Below are positions 51,484 through 60,816 of a DNA stretch of 64,000 bases, in pieces. The stretch is from Paraburkholderia adhaesiva (lineage in GTDB: Bacteria; Pseudomonadota; Gammaproteobacteria; Burkholderiales; Burkholderiaceae): the NCBI RefSeq assembly GCF_021390575.1, contig NZ_JAJEJQ010000003.1:798001-862000 (forward strand). Direction: 5' to 3'. Numbering within the stretch: the stretch's first letter is position 1; every line of letters begins with the position of its first letter. The notes under the pieces are model-generated. The model was given only the letters and a program-made list of their open reading frames with translations. It had not been told where the DNA came from and did no database searches. Made by a program: the position numbers and the translations under genes.

Positions 51484-52161
51484 TTACATCCGCTCGAACA
51501 GAAACACGCGTGCGAGCGGAGCGCGACCGCTTTGATCGATGAAATTCGTTGCGGCTTCCACGCGGATTCGCCCATTGGGCGCCGTGTGAATGGTGAGCCC
51601 GAGCTGGCGCACGTTGTTTTTAAACTGGGCAGTCACGACGCGCACGCCTGCTCCCTGCTGCGAACCCACGTTGCTCCCATATCCCTCTGCTTGCACCTCG
51701 CCCAGGTCGCAGTTGGTCGGACGACATTTGGACCACGCGCGGACATACATGTTCGAATCCGCTATGCGAATCTGAAGTTTCAGGAGTCCGTCCGTCGACT
51801 GATTCACGTTCTGCCAGTCTCCGGCGAAATAGGTCATGTTGCTTCCGATAGCGCCGCCTGCGGGCGGCGCTGAGGCCGGCGAAGACGGCACCGGATTGGT
51901 GACCGCCGCTGTTTCCGTGTGCGTCGCAGAAGCCGATGCAGCCTCTTTCGCTGGTGTTGTCGCCGTGGTGTTTGCAGGCGACGACGACGCACTCGGTGCG
52001 CTCGCCACAATCGGCGGGGTCGCGGGTGTAGAAGCGTGAAAGAGCCCTGTCTGGGAGAGTACTGCGATCAACCCGCCGATCGCCGTAATCGCGGTCGCAG
52101 ACGCAGTCAATACCCCTGGCAAAGTAGTCCACCAGCCTTGAGCGCTTCGTTCGTCGTTCAT
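51484..52161 (-). CDS. Membrane-anchored protein with long Ala/Ser/Thr linker
   Basis: 225 residues: short cytosolic N-terminus (MNDERSAQGWWTT), one membrane helix (~17-38, 'SATAITAIGGLIAVLSQTGL'), a low-complexity linker of ~65 residues rich in Ala/Ser/Thr/Pro, then a periplasmic domain (~105-225) with 'FAGDWQNVNQSTDGLLKLQI' and 'VRAWSKCRPTNCDLGEVQAE' (a CxxxxC pair). Convergent with the DUF2235 gene (30 bp between stops). It could be an envelope protein; an immunity role would be speculation. Confidence 0.75.
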   Translation of the reverse strand: MNDERSAQGWWTTLPGVLTASATAITAIGGLIAVLSQTGLFHASTPATPPIVASAPSASSSPANTTATTPAKEAASASATHTETAAVTNPVPSSPASAPPAGGAIGSNMTYFAGDWQNVNQSTDGLLKLQIRIADSNMYVRAWSKCRPTNCDLGEVQAEGYGSNVGSQQGAGVRVVTAQFKNNVRQLGLTIHTAPNGRIRVEAATNFIDQSGRAPLARVFLFERM

Positions 52162-52534
52162 GGATTGTCTTCCCGCGGTTGGTTTTCCGACCAGGGGCAC
52201 GCCATAAGCCGTCGGCCCGATTGAAGTCCGACTATGGTCAGTCCTTAAATTAGATCAAATTCCTCGAAATTGCGCCTGGGTTTTACCGGATGAGGGACGG
52301 CCGGAAATGTGCGTTAGCGAACAGACATAGTCGAATTGAATTAAAACAAGTTTGAAATCGAAGTGTGCCATTCAATTTCGCCGCCCTCTTCTGTCGTCAC
52401 GGCGGTCCACGCCGTGGCGTTTACCCTATTCCGGTCTTTTAAAAATCAGCACTACCATTTCGTAACAAGTATAAAAGTGTCTAAAAAAGACTCATAATTC
52501 TTTATCCGGATCCAGTCTCGATCTATTCAACCGG
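52162..52534. other. Divergent promoter region
   Basis: 373 bp between the minus-strand membrane-anchored gene and the plus-strand membrane gene, AT-richer than average (52240-52500). Promoters for both should lie here; no operator is defensible. Confidence 0.5.
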
Positions 52535-54010
52535 ATGCTTGATTTCATTCTCTGCGGTTTCCAGTTAGTTATCGCTTTTGTTTCGCACCCTTTGATGCAT
52601 GACTCGAACGTGGCGAAAGGATTCAACGTCATCGAACGTCCTGCATCGCTCGTTGTGGAGCCTTGCCATACTATGGTCACAGTCGCGAGAACACTATCGG
52701 GGTGCACCGAGCAGCCTTTGACTGAAAGCCATCTGAGAGCGCTTTCGCGCGCATTCGTACTGAGCACCGTACTGCTGACCGTCAACATTGCGGGCTGGCT
52801 CTTTCTCTGGAAACTGGCTCAACGGTCCTCGGCGCAAGTTGAATTGTCAATCACCCTCGCGGCCTTCGTCACCATTCTGATTGGTGCACCGCTAATCGCG
52901 TTCCTTTGCCTCGGGTGGTACACGCGCTATCGTGAGTTCGAGAACAGTCTGAAAGGCCCCGCCCTATCCGCCTACCTCCAGCGTTACTGGTCCACGCGGC
53001 TCATTCAGGCGCTCGTCGATGATGGCGCGCTTCCTGATTCAGGAGACGGCCTCGCTCCGAACGATGCAAAGTGGCGCGAGGCGGCGGATGTCCGACTCGC
53101 GCTATGCGACCGCCTGTTCGCACGGATCTATCACGAGCAATATGGGCTGCCAGCATTCGTGCCGCCTTTTGTCATTCTGCTTTGCGTGGCTTATGCGGCA
53201 GCCGCGCTCGTTGGGTGCAACTACGGCCCTTCGCAGACCGATATTGCGGCTGCAAAGACAGCCATTTACGGCATCAGTAACCAGGTTCTGGTCGCGTCGT
53301 TCGGCGGTGCGCTGATGTTCGTCGTGAGTGACTCCGTGCTCCGAATCCGGCGTAGAGCATTGAATGTGTCAGATGCGTACTGGTATGCACTACGAATATT
53401 TCTCGCGATACCGATCGCCCTTGTCGCCGGCGGGCCGGATAGCACGCGTGCAGCTATGGTCTTCGCGCTGGGCACATTTCCGGTGGATGCGTTGCTCAAG
53501 ATCGTTCGCAGAATCGGCTTTCCGCAGGTCACTGCGTTCGAAAATCAGGAGAATCCGCCCGACAAACTGCTGTCGCTAAGCGGCGTCACGCTGCCCATTG
53601 TTTCGGCCTTCGAAGCCGAGGGCATCAACTCCGTTGAACAGGTCGCCGCAGCCGATCCCCTGATTCTTTCCATCCGCACCGGCTTTCCGTTCCGGTTCAC
53701 GCTGCGGCTCTGTTCTCAGGCGATCGTGCGGCGCCACTTTGGCGAGAACGCGTCGCTGCTCCTGCCCATCGGGCTCGCGGACGTTGTACCGATCTATCTG
53801 CTGATGAGGGTCGTGGACGGTGACACGTCGAGCGATCTGCCGAAAATCGACGACAGCGCGAGCGTCATAGAGGGGGCGGCGAACCGCCTCTTTCCGAACG
53901 ATGCGCCCGAGCAGCGGACGGCGGTGGTGAAAATGAAGTTCCGGCAGATAGCCGCGGAAGAATTCACCGTGATGCTGTTCAGAATCACGCCGCTCGATCC
54001 GTCGCTCTAA
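52535..54010 (+). CDS. Integral membrane protein of unknown function
   Basis: Up to 491 residues. Membrane helices appear at ~74-92 ('FVLSTVLLTVNIAGWLFLW'), ~103-126, ~207-225 and two or three more around 250-320 ('YALRIFLAIPIALVAGG'). A soluble C-terminal half (~345-491) has 'GVTLPIVSAFEAEGINSVEQ', a helix-hairpin-helix-like 'VAAADPLILSIRTGFPF'. The true start may be a later ATG (52598 or 52673), as none has a good ribosome site. It is followed after 90 bp by the GH19 gene. Confidence 0.65.
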   Translation: MLDFILCGFQLVIAFVSHPLMHDSNVAKGFNVIERPASLVVEPCHTMVTVARTLSGCTEQPLTESHLRALSRAFVLSTVLLTVNIAGWLFLWKLAQRSSAQVELSITLAAFVTILIGAPLIAFLCLGWYTRYREFENSLKGPALSAYLQRYWSTRLIQALVDDGALPDSGDGLAPNDAKWREAADVRLALCDRLFARIYHEQYGLPAFVPPFVILLCVAYAAAALVGCNYGPSQTDIAAAKTAIYGISNQVLVASFGGALMFVVSDSVLRIRRRALNVSDAYWYALRIFLAIPIALVAGGPDSTRAAMVFALGTFPVDALLKIVRRIGFPQVTAFENQENPPDKLLSLSGVTLPIVSAFEAEGINSVEQVAAADPLILSIRTGFPFRFTLRLCSQAIVRRHFGENASLLLPIGLADVVPIYLLMRVVDGDTSSDLPKIDDSASVIEGAANRLFPNDAPEQRTAVVKMKFRQIAAEEFTVMLFRITPLDPSL

Positions 54011-54100
54011 AAGAGGTAAACGGCACGTATACGGCACCCCTGAATCACACTCGGCCCTCAGAGCGAGGGCCTTTGCGCAAACCGTACGGAGGAGTCTTCC

Positions 54101-54919
54101 ATGGTGACAGGTCCGTTGAAACAAGGCGACAGTGGCGACGACGTGAAGACATTGCAGCAAGCGCTGGTGGAACACGGATTCAGTCCCGGCGCCGTCGACG
54201 GCATGTACGGGCAAGGCACCGTCGCGGCGGTCATGGCGTTACAGAAGAGCGAAAACCTTCTACCGGATGGCATTGCAGGTCCACGGACCTTGTACGCCCT
54301 CGGTCTCGTCGACTCGAACGACTTGCCGAGCGCGATACCCGAAGTCACCGTGCAGGTGGTCAGCCAGATGTTCCCCGTTACGCCGATTGGCAATATCAAG
54401 GCAAACCTGCCGTCGATACTCGAAGCCCTGATCCAGACAAAAATCGCGGACAAAACGATGGTCTTGATGGCGCTCGCAACCGTGCGCGCGGAGGTGGAGT
54501 GCTTCGAGCCGATTGCCGAGGGACAGTCACGGTTCAATACGTCCCCCTCCGGGCATCCATTCGACCTGTATGACAATCGCAGCGATCTCGGCAATCACGG
54601 CGCACCCGACGGGGCGAATTTCAAAGGCCGGGGCTACATCCAGCTCACGGGCCGGGCGAACTATGCGACCTACGGTCCGAAACTCACGCCGCCCGTCGAT
54701 CTGGTTGCCAACCCGGAGCGGGCTTCCGATCCCGTTGTCGCAGCGGATCTGTTGACGCTCTTTTTGGCGGACCGGGAGCTGGCCATCAAGAAGGCCCTGC
54801 TGGCCGGCAATATGGCGTCTGCGCGGGAACTGGTTAACGGCGGAACGAACGGGCTGGACCGGTTCGAAGACGCCTGGCAACGCGGAACGACACTGATTCC
54901 GGATTTTCAGGCCGATTAG
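54101..54919 (+). CDS. Peptidoglycan-binding GH19 lysozyme/chitinase-like enzyme
   Basis: 272 residues. The N-terminal PG-binding domain spans ~1-70 ('LKQGDSGDDVKTLQQALVEH', 'GAVDGMYGQGTVAAVMALQK'), and the C-terminal glycoside-hydrolase-19-like domain ~85-270 ('MALATVRAEVECFEPIAEG' with the likely catalytic Glu, 'FKGRGYIQLTGRANYATYG'). This pairing is typical of phage endolysins and T6SS cell-wall effectors. No signal peptide. GGAGGAG precedes the ATG. It may be a phage endolysin relic or a stand-alone autolysin. Confidence 0.88.
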   Translation: MVTGPLKQGDSGDDVKTLQQALVEHGFSPGAVDGMYGQGTVAAVMALQKSENLLPDGIAGPRTLYALGLVDSNDLPSAIPEVTVQVVSQMFPVTPIGNIKANLPSILEALIQTKIADKTMVLMALATVRAEVECFEPIAEGQSRFNTSPSGHPFDLYDNRSDLGNHGAPDGANFKGRGYIQLTGRANYATYGPKLTPPVDLVANPERASDPVVAADLLTLFLADRELAIKKALLAGNMASARELVNGGTNGLDRFEDAWQRGTTLIPDFQAD

Positions 54920-55577
54920 CAGGACGACCTGCGAGCTTTGCAGTGCGCGCGTTCGTGGGCCACATCAGCGCGCGCTCGCTTGAGCGGCGGTATCAGCACT
55001 GCGGCACGGAGGCGGATTCAACCGGTCGTCGCAACACTAAATTGTTGAACAGACTTTACGTGTGTGATTCGCAGACATCGTTTCAACTAGAAAGAGTCGA
55101 TGGGCAGCGAAATTACCACGCGATTACAGTGGGTGCGCCGGCATTAGAAGAGCGGCAACGCTGGTCTTGTATGCGCGCGGTGTGGTATCTCGCGACCGAC
55201 ACTGCGCAAGTGACTGCGCCGCCATCGAGAGGCGGAAGAAGACGGCCTTCGCTCTCAAAGCCGCCGCCTGCTCACGAGCGAGCAGAATCGACCCGGCGGG
55301 TCAACGCTGCAGGCGAGTGCCCGAAGCGGCGACTGTTGCCTGGATGCGTGAGGAGCAATCTGGCGACAATTTCGGATCTGCTGCTGAATTCCTTGAGATG
55401 ACGCTACACGGAGATTCGCCGTCGCCGAGCGCGTAACCCAGCAAGCGGAAACCTTGCCGGCCCCACCGTCCTTTGGGGTGGAGCCAGGCCCTAATTTATA
55501 ACCCTCGCGGGAACCCTCCCGTTGGGGACGCTTCTCGCGATTTTTTAGGAGAAGTTGTGGAAATACATGAGGCAAGT
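54920..55577. other. Intergenic, no gene recognised
   Basis: ~650 bp between the GH19 gene and ccdAB. Frames are patchy and look like decayed coding sequence that I cannot assign. Confidence 0.45.
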
Positions 55578-55603
55578 ACATCGCAAATGTGTATTGGCGA
55601 TGT
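55578..55603. promoter_or_regulatory. Likely ccdAB operator
   Basis: ACATCGC-N12-GCGATGT, perfect 7-bp arms, 58 bp upstream of ccdA; CcdA-type antitoxins bind such dyads to repress their own operon. Confidence 0.5.
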
Positions 55604-55661
55604 TGCAACGGGTGCACAGCCGTGGCACCATGGGCGAAAAGCCTTAACCCGGAGCCTAACC

Positions 55662-55904
55662 ATGCCTGCCGCCTACGCACCTTTGCCGAAGAAAGCCGCC
55701 AACGTGTCGCTGGCCGAAAGCCTGCTGGCTGAAGCCAAGGAACTGGGCCTCAACGTGTCCCAAGCCGCTGAAGCCGGGCTGGCCAAGGCTGTGTCGGATG
55801 AGCGTGCTGCGCGATGGCTGCGGGAGAATGCGGAAGCGATCGCTAGCTCCAACGCCTACGTCGAGAAGCACGGTTTGCCGCTTGCACGATACCGGATGTT
55901 CTGA
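55662..55904 (+). CDS. ccdA: CcdA antitoxin
   Basis: 80 residues. N-terminal ribbon-helix-helix ('NVSLAESLLAEAKELGLNVS'), C-terminal toxin-binding tail ('WLRENAEAIASSNAYVEKHG' LPLARYRMF). ATG 55662 has GGAG upstream and gives the family length. It neutralises CcdB and represses the operon. The stop shares a base with the ccdB start. Confidence 0.92.
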   Translation: MPAAYAPLPKKAANVSLAESLLAEAKELGLNVSQAAEAGLAKAVSDERAARWLRENAEAIASSNAYVEKHGLPLARYRMF

Positions 55905-56203
55905 TGGCCAGATTCAGCGCTTATAGAAACACGGAGGGAAGCGGCTTCCTCGTCGACATTCAAGCGGATTTGTTGAGCCACCTGAATGTGCGCGTTGTGA
56001 TTCCATTGCTACCGTTGGACGCTGCTCCCAAGCCTGCTAGCGGACTCAATCCGGTGTTCGAGATTGAGGGCGTACCGTACGCCCTGGTCACGCAATACAT
56101 GGCCTCGGTGCCACTCAAAGACCTCAAGGAGGCGGCGTTCAGTTTGAGCGGTCACTACGATGAAATCGTCGCTGCGATCGATATCCTGCTACAGGGATTC
56201 TGA
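55904..56203 (+). CDS. ccdB: CcdB gyrase-poisoning toxin
   Basis: 99 residues: 'ARFSAYRNTEGSGFLVDIQA', 'VVIPLLPLDAAPKPASGLNP', 'TQYMASVPLKDLKEAAFSLS' are CcdB family blocks. CcdB traps DNA gyrase on cleaved DNA. In the F-plasmid toxin the last residues W-G-I are essential for gyrase; here the end is LLQGF, so potency may differ. Overlaps ccdA by one base. Chromosomal copy, probably acquired. Confidence 0.92.
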   Translation: MARFSAYRNTEGSGFLVDIQADLLSHLNVRVVIPLLPLDAAPKPASGLNPVFEIEGVPYALVTQYMASVPLKDLKEAAFSLSGHYDEIVAAIDILLQGF

Positions 56204-56369
56204 TCGCTTGAAACTGACCTGCGGCGGGGTTTTATAGCCAGTCAAGCAGTGAGTCGCATGTCGGTATTCTCGGACTCCAGCCAGGTTCGACGGACCGTGG
56301 CCGGAAGCGACGCTACGATCTCATCCGTCTTCCGATACAGCTCAACGCATTTTCGCAACTGAGAGGCGC

Positions 56370-57521
56370 TCACTCGACAGCGCACCACTTGCCATCGGCC
56401 GCGCTGCTCTTCAGCACCGTCTCCATGAAGCGATGCCCGGCCACACCGTCGTCGACCGTGGTTAGCAGTCGACTCTCCGGCGGCACCGGAAGGCCGGCAT
56501 CGAGCGCCTCGATCTGCAGCGCCGCGTCGAGATACAGTTGCGCGAACGCCTCCAGATACCCTTCGGGGTGCCCGGCCGGCACGCGTGTGGCATGTTGCGC
56601 TTCGCCTGAGTTCACGCGTCCGCGCGTCAGTCGCTGCGCCGTGCCGCCCAGCGGCGTGACCCAGAGCACATTCGGCGTTTCCTGGTCGAACGCAAGGCTG
56701 CCCTTCGTGCCGTAGACGCGTAGCCGCAGCGCGTTCTCCGCGCCGCTCGCGACCTGGCTCGCCCACAGCATCCCGCGCGCGCCGTTCGCATAGCGCAGCA
56801 TGACCTGCACGTGATCGTCGAGGCGGCGCCCGGGTACGAACGTGTGCAGCTCCGCCGACAACGCGGCGGGCGCCATACCCGTGACGAACGTCGCGAGGTG
56901 ATAAGCATGTGTGCCGATGTCGCCCAGACAGCCAGCCGGCCCGGCCTGGGCCGGATCTGTGCGCCAGCCAGCCTGCTTGTTGGTGCCGTCGGCTTCAACG
57001 GGCTCGGCAAGCCAGTCCTGCGCATACTCAACCTGCACAATGCGCAGCTCGCCAAGCGTGCCGATCTCCACGAGTTCGCGCGCGTGCCGAACCAGCGGAT
57101 ACCCCGAATAGGTATGCGTCAACGCGAACAGCTTGCGACGCTCACGCGCGAGCCTGGCGAGCGCCTCGCCTTCCGCGAGCGACATCGCCAGAGGCTTGTC
57201 GCAGATCACGTGAATACCGGCCTCGAGAAAGGCCGTTGCGACCGGTGCGTGCAGATGATTGGGCGTCACAATCGACACCGCATCGATGCCATCTTCCAGT
57301 GCAGCCTCGGCACGCGCCATCTCGCGCCAGTCGCTGTAGCTGCGCGTGATGCCGACCTCCGCCGCACTGGCTGCGGCGCGCGCCGGGTCGGACGACAAGG
57401 CGCCCGCAACCCACTCGAAACGATCGTCGATGCGGGCCGCGATGCGATGCACCGCGCCGATGAAAGAACCCTGCCCGCCACCCACCATCCCCAACCGCAG
57501 TTTTCTCCGCTGTCCATTCAT
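56370..57521 (-). CDS. Gfo/Idh/MocA-family NAD(P)-dependent dehydrogenase
   Basis: 383 residues: Rossmann start 'LRLGMVGGGQGSFIGAVHRI', the 'CDKPLAMSLAEGEALARLAR' motif with the family's catalytic-region Lys (CDKP), and a C-terminal alpha/beta domain with 'GCLGDIGTHAYHLATFVTGM' (likely catalytic His/Asp pair). It oxidises a sugar or inositol-like polyol. Last gene of the minus-strand sugar operon, 48 bp after the isomerase. Exact substrate unknown. Confidence 0.9.
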   Translation of the reverse strand: MNGQRRKLRLGMVGGGQGSFIGAVHRIAARIDDRFEWVAGALSSDPARAAASAAEVGITRSYSDWREMARAEAALEDGIDAVSIVTPNHLHAPVATAFLEAGIHVICDKPLAMSLAEGEALARLARERRKLFALTHTYSGYPLVRHARELVEIGTLGELRIVQVEYAQDWLAEPVEADGTNKQAGWRTDPAQAGPAGCLGDIGTHAYHLATFVTGMAPAALSAELHTFVPGRRLDDHVQVMLRYANGARGMLWASQVASGAENALRLRVYGTKGSLAFDQETPNVLWVTPLGGTAQRLTRGRVNSGEAQHATRVPAGHPEGYLEAFAQLYLDAALQIEALDAGLPVPPESRLLTTVDDGVAGHRFMETVLKSSAADGKWCAVE

Positions 57522-57569
57522 CGTTTCGCATCCCGAATCATTGCAATTTCCAATCAGAAACCGGTCGCC

Positions 57570-58619
57570 TCACAGTCCGAGCAACGCCTTGATGTGCCCG
57601 CTATCGACACCACTGTCCGCGAAGTCGTCGAAGGCGCGCTCCGCGACGCGGATGATATGCCGGCGAATGAATTCAGCACCCTCGCGCGCGCCATCCTGCG
57701 GATGCTTCAACGCGCACTCCCATTCGAGCACGGCCCAGCCTGGAAAATCGTATTGCGCGAGCTTCGAGAAGATCGCGCCAAAATCGATCTGACCATCGCC
57801 GAGCGAACGGAAGCGGCCCGCGCGCTCAAGCCACCCGCTGTAGCCGCCATACACACCCTGCCGGCCGTTCGGACGGAACTCCGCATCTTTCACATGGAAG
57901 ATCTTGATGCGCTCGTGATAGATGTCGATGAATGCGAGGTAATCGAGCTGCTGCAGCACGAAATGGCTCGGGTCGTAGAGAATGTTTGCGTACGGATGGT
58001 CATCGACGGCCGCAAGGAAGCGCTCGAATGTGACGCCATCGTGCAGGTCCTCGCCCGGATGCAGTTCGTAACAGACGTCGACATCCGCATCACCGAACGC
58101 GTCGAGAATCGGGCGCCAGCGTCGGGCGAGTTCGTCGAATGCAGCCTCGACGAGGCCCGCCGGGCGCTGCGGCCACGGGTACAGATACGGCCACGCCAGC
58201 GCGCCGGAAAACGTGGCGTGCGCAGTCAGGCCGAGACGGCGCGAGGCCTGCGCGGCATAGCGCAGTTGCTGCCCGGCCCATGCGGACCGCGCGGCCGGAT
58301 CGCCGCGCACCGCCAGCGGTGCGAACCCGTCGAACAACTGATCGTAGGCCGGATGCACGGCCAGCAACTGCCCCTGCAGATGTGTCGACAGTTCGGTGAT
58401 GACCACGCCATGCTTGTCCAGCAGCGCGCGGATATCGTCGCAATACGCCTGGCTGCCAGCCGCCTGTTCGAGATCGATCAGCCGCGGATCCGTCGGCAAC
58501 TGGACGCCTCGGTAACCGAGTTGCGCGGCCCAACCGGCCAGATCGGCAAGATTATTGAACGGCGCTTCGTCACTCATGAACTGCGCGAGGAAAATCGCCG
58601 GGCCCTGAATGGTTTTCAT
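57570..58619 (-). CDS. Sugar phosphate isomerase/epimerase (AP-endonuclease-2 TIM barrel)
   Basis: 349 residues of the xylose-isomerase-like TIM-barrel family: 'GWAAQLGYRGVQLPTDPRLI', 'CYELHPGEDLHDG' (metal Glu/His), 'ILYDPSHFVLQQLDY' (Asp, His), 'IKIFHVKDAEFRPNG' (His, Asp) and 'WAVLEWECALKHP' (Glu). Metal ligands of the family are all present. It probably isomerises or epimerises the keto-sugar made by the adjacent dehydrogenase. Same operon; no phosphate specificity is implied by the family name. Confidence 0.9.
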   Translation of the reverse strand: MKTIQGPAIFLAQFMSDEAPFNNLADLAGWAAQLGYRGVQLPTDPRLIDLEQAAGSQAYCDDIRALLDKHGVVITELSTHLQGQLLAVHPAYDQLFDGFAPLAVRGDPAARSAWAGQQLRYAAQASRRLGLTAHATFSGALAWPYLYPWPQRPAGLVEAAFDELARRWRPILDAFGDADVDVCYELHPGEDLHDGVTFERFLAAVDDHPYANILYDPSHFVLQQLDYLAFIDIYHERIKIFHVKDAEFRPNGRQGVYGGYSGWLERAGRFRSLGDGQIDFGAIFSKLAQYDFPGWAVLEWECALKHPQDGAREGAEFIRRHIIRVAERAFDDFADSGVDSGHIKALLGL

Positions 58620-58722
58620 GATGTGCGTTCCTGCGCGAACCTCGTTTCGACGGTATATGCACCGCCCATTACATCGGGCGGTGCGTCATGCCGTCCGCTC
58701 ACCTGGCCGGAGGTGGCCAGCG

Positions 58723-59685
58723 TCAGAATGGCGAGTCGGGGAAGTAAAAGTCCTTCGCGTTGTCCTTCGTGATTAACACCGAAGGGATGATCGTCTTATC
58801 TGCCAGCTTTTCGCCCTTCAGCCGCGCTTCGGCCGTCAGCTTGATCGCGTCGTAGATGAACTTCGGCGAATACGACACGTCCGCAGGCAGCATCGGTGCA
58901 CCGTCCATCACGTTCTTGACCATGCCCTTCGAGCCTGCACCACCGAATACGATCTTGATATCGGTGCGTTTGGCCTGATCGATAGCCTTCAGTACGCCGA
59001 CCGCCATGTCGTCGTCGGCAGCCCATATAGCATCGATGTGCGGGAACCGAGTCAGATAATCCTGCGTGACCTTGAACGCATCGTCGCGATTCCAGTTCGC
59101 ATATTTGCCATCCAGCAGCTTGATGTCCGGATAGGCTTTCAACACACCGGTAAACGCGGCCCAGCGTTCATTGTCGAGAGTGGTCGGAATACCGCGTAGC
59201 GCAACGATGTTGCCCTTGCCGCCCAGCGCCTTGGCCAGATATTCGGCAGGAATCCGGCCGAAAGCGGTGTTGTCGCCCGCCACGTAGGCGTCCTGCGCGC
59301 TGGTATCCGTGAGACCACGATCGACGACCGTCACATAAATCCCTTTCTTCTTCACCTGCGCGACAGGCTGGGTCAACGACGCGGATTCGTACGGAAAGAT
59401 CACCAGCGCGTTGATCTTGTTGACGGTCACCAGATCCTGCAGCTGATTCGCCTGGTCAGGCGCGTTCGCTGCAGTCTTCACGATCACCTTCAGATCCGGA
59501 TGGGCTTTCTCGAGATCGGCCTTCGCCTTGTTCGCCCACCAGACAATCCCTCCCGTAAAACCGTGGTCGGCAGTCGGAATCGCCACACCAAGGATCACCT
59601 TGTCATCGGCGTGCGCGGCGCCGGCCGTCATCATCACGCCTAGCGCCAGCACACCAGCGCCAACCATTCGCTGAATCGGCTTCAT
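58723..59685 (-). CDS. Periplasmic sugar-binding protein of a ribose-type ABC importer
   Basis: 320 residues: signal peptide (VLALGVMMTAGAAHA, mature from DDKVILGVAIPTADHGFTGG) and a type I periplasmic-binding fold with 'VVDRGLTDTSAQDAYVAGDN' and 'DAIWAADDDMAVGVLKAID', as in RbsB-like proteins. AGAGGAG precedes ATG 59685. It captures the sugar for the permease and ATPase encoded upstream on the same strand. Confidence 0.92.
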   Translation of the reverse strand: MKPIQRMVGAGVLALGVMMTAGAAHADDKVILGVAIPTADHGFTGGIVWWANKAKADLEKAHPDLKVIVKTAANAPDQANQLQDLVTVNKINALVIFPYESASLTQPVAQVKKKGIYVTVVDRGLTDTSAQDAYVAGDNTAFGRIPAEYLAKALGGKGNIVALRGIPTTLDNERWAAFTGVLKAYPDIKLLDGKYANWNRDDAFKVTQDYLTRFPHIDAIWAADDDMAVGVLKAIDQAKRTDIKIVFGGAGSKGMVKNVMDGAPMLPADVSYSPKFIYDAIKLTAEARLKGEKLADKTIIPSVLITKDNAKDFYFPDSPF

Positions 59686-59796
59686 CACGTCTCCTCTAGT
59701 TGTCGGGACGCACCGCGCGTCCTTCTCGGTTAAACGTCTGCTCATTCTCGAGCCGTCCGCCGCCGGACGGCTTCTTCCGGTTCTTGCGCGTATCGC

Positions 59797-60816
59797 TCAA
59801 CGCCGCCCGCGCTGCAGGAACGCGACGACGATGATCACAACGCCTTGTACCGCCGCATTCAGATAGACGCTGATGATGCTGGTGAGATTCAGGATATTGG
59901 CAATCGTGGACAGCAGAATCGCGCCAACGACGGTGCCGATCACGCGCCCCTCGCCGCCCTTGAGCGCCGTGCCGCCGACGACGACGGATGCAATCGCCTC
60001 GAGCTCCCACAACAGCCCGGTGGTCGGCGTGGCTGAGCCGAGGCGCGGGACGTACAACACGGTCGCGATGCCAACGCAGATACCCGTCAGCGCATAAGTC
60101 GCGATCTTCACGCGATCGACCTGAATGGCCGCATACCGTGCGACCTGTTCGTTCGATCCGATCGCCTGGACGTGTCGCCCGAATGGCGTGCGATTAAGGA
60201 TCAGTGCGCCCGTCGCCGCGATGGTGAGAAACACCCAGATCGGCACTGGTACGCCGAACAGGCTGGCGTAATAGACCGGGCCATAGAAATTGGCCAAGTT
60301 ATCGTTCAGCGTCAGCGCACCGCCGTCTGCCAGCCATGTCAGTACCGCGCGGAAAATACCGAGTGTGCCGAGCGTCACGATAAACGGTTCGATACGGCCT
60401 TTGGTGATCAAGAGACCATGCGAACAACCGAACAGTGCGCCCAGCAGCAACGCGCTAACGATGCCGATGGTGAGAATCGCAAGCGGCGCAACGGTATGCC
60501 CGCCGATACCGTTCGCGAGCCCATTCATCAGCCAGATCATGACGCCCGAGATCAGCGCGGCCATCGAACCGACCGAAAGATCAATGCCGCCGGAAATGAT
60601 CACGAAGGTCATGCCCACCGCGATGATGCCGATGAACGACGTGCGGGTCAGCACGTTCATCAGGTTCTCGAGCGTCGCGAAATCGCGATTCAGCAGCATA
60701 CCGGCAACGCAAAGCGCGATCAGGCCAGCGAACGGTCCGATGCCATGCAAACGTCGCGCGAACCGGATCATCTGCGAAGGCTGCGCGGGTTCAGTGTGTG
60801 CCGGTTGCATGGGCAA
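59797..60816 (-). CDS. ABC importer permease (RbsC-like)
   Basis: 339 residues, 8-10 membrane helices: 'IGIIAVGMTFVIISGGIDLS' VGSMAAL is the RbsC-family signature, followed by 'GRIEPFIVTLGTLGIFR' and 'EAIASVVVGGTALKGGEG'. Forms the homodimeric membrane channel. The start at 60816 overlaps the ATPase gene by 26 bp (an ATG at 60810 is also possible), so translation is coupled. Confidence 0.92.
   Translation of the reverse strand: MPMQPAHTEPAQPSQMIRFARRLHGIGPFAGLIALCVAGMLLNRDFATLENLMNVLTRTSFIGIIAVGMTFVIISGGIDLSVGSMAALISGVMIWLMNGLANGIGGHTVAPLAILTIGIVSALLLGALFGCSHGLLITKGRIEPFIVTLGTLGIFRAVLTWLADGGALTLNDNLANFYGPVYYASLFGVPVPIWVFLTIAATGALILNRTPFGRHVQAIGSNEQVARYAAIQVDRVKIATYALTGICVGIATVLYVPRLGSATPTTGLLWELEAIASVVVGGTALKGGEGRVIGTVVGAILLSTIANILNLTSIISVYLNAAVQGVVIIVVAFLQRGRR

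Noticed and set aside
54943..55401. 152-codon plus-strand frame after the GH19 gene
   Set aside because: Composition drifts along its length, no ribosome site, no recognisable domain.
56811..58772. 653-codon plus-strand open frame
   Set aside because: Antisense to the dehydrogenase and isomerase genes, which have full family motifs.
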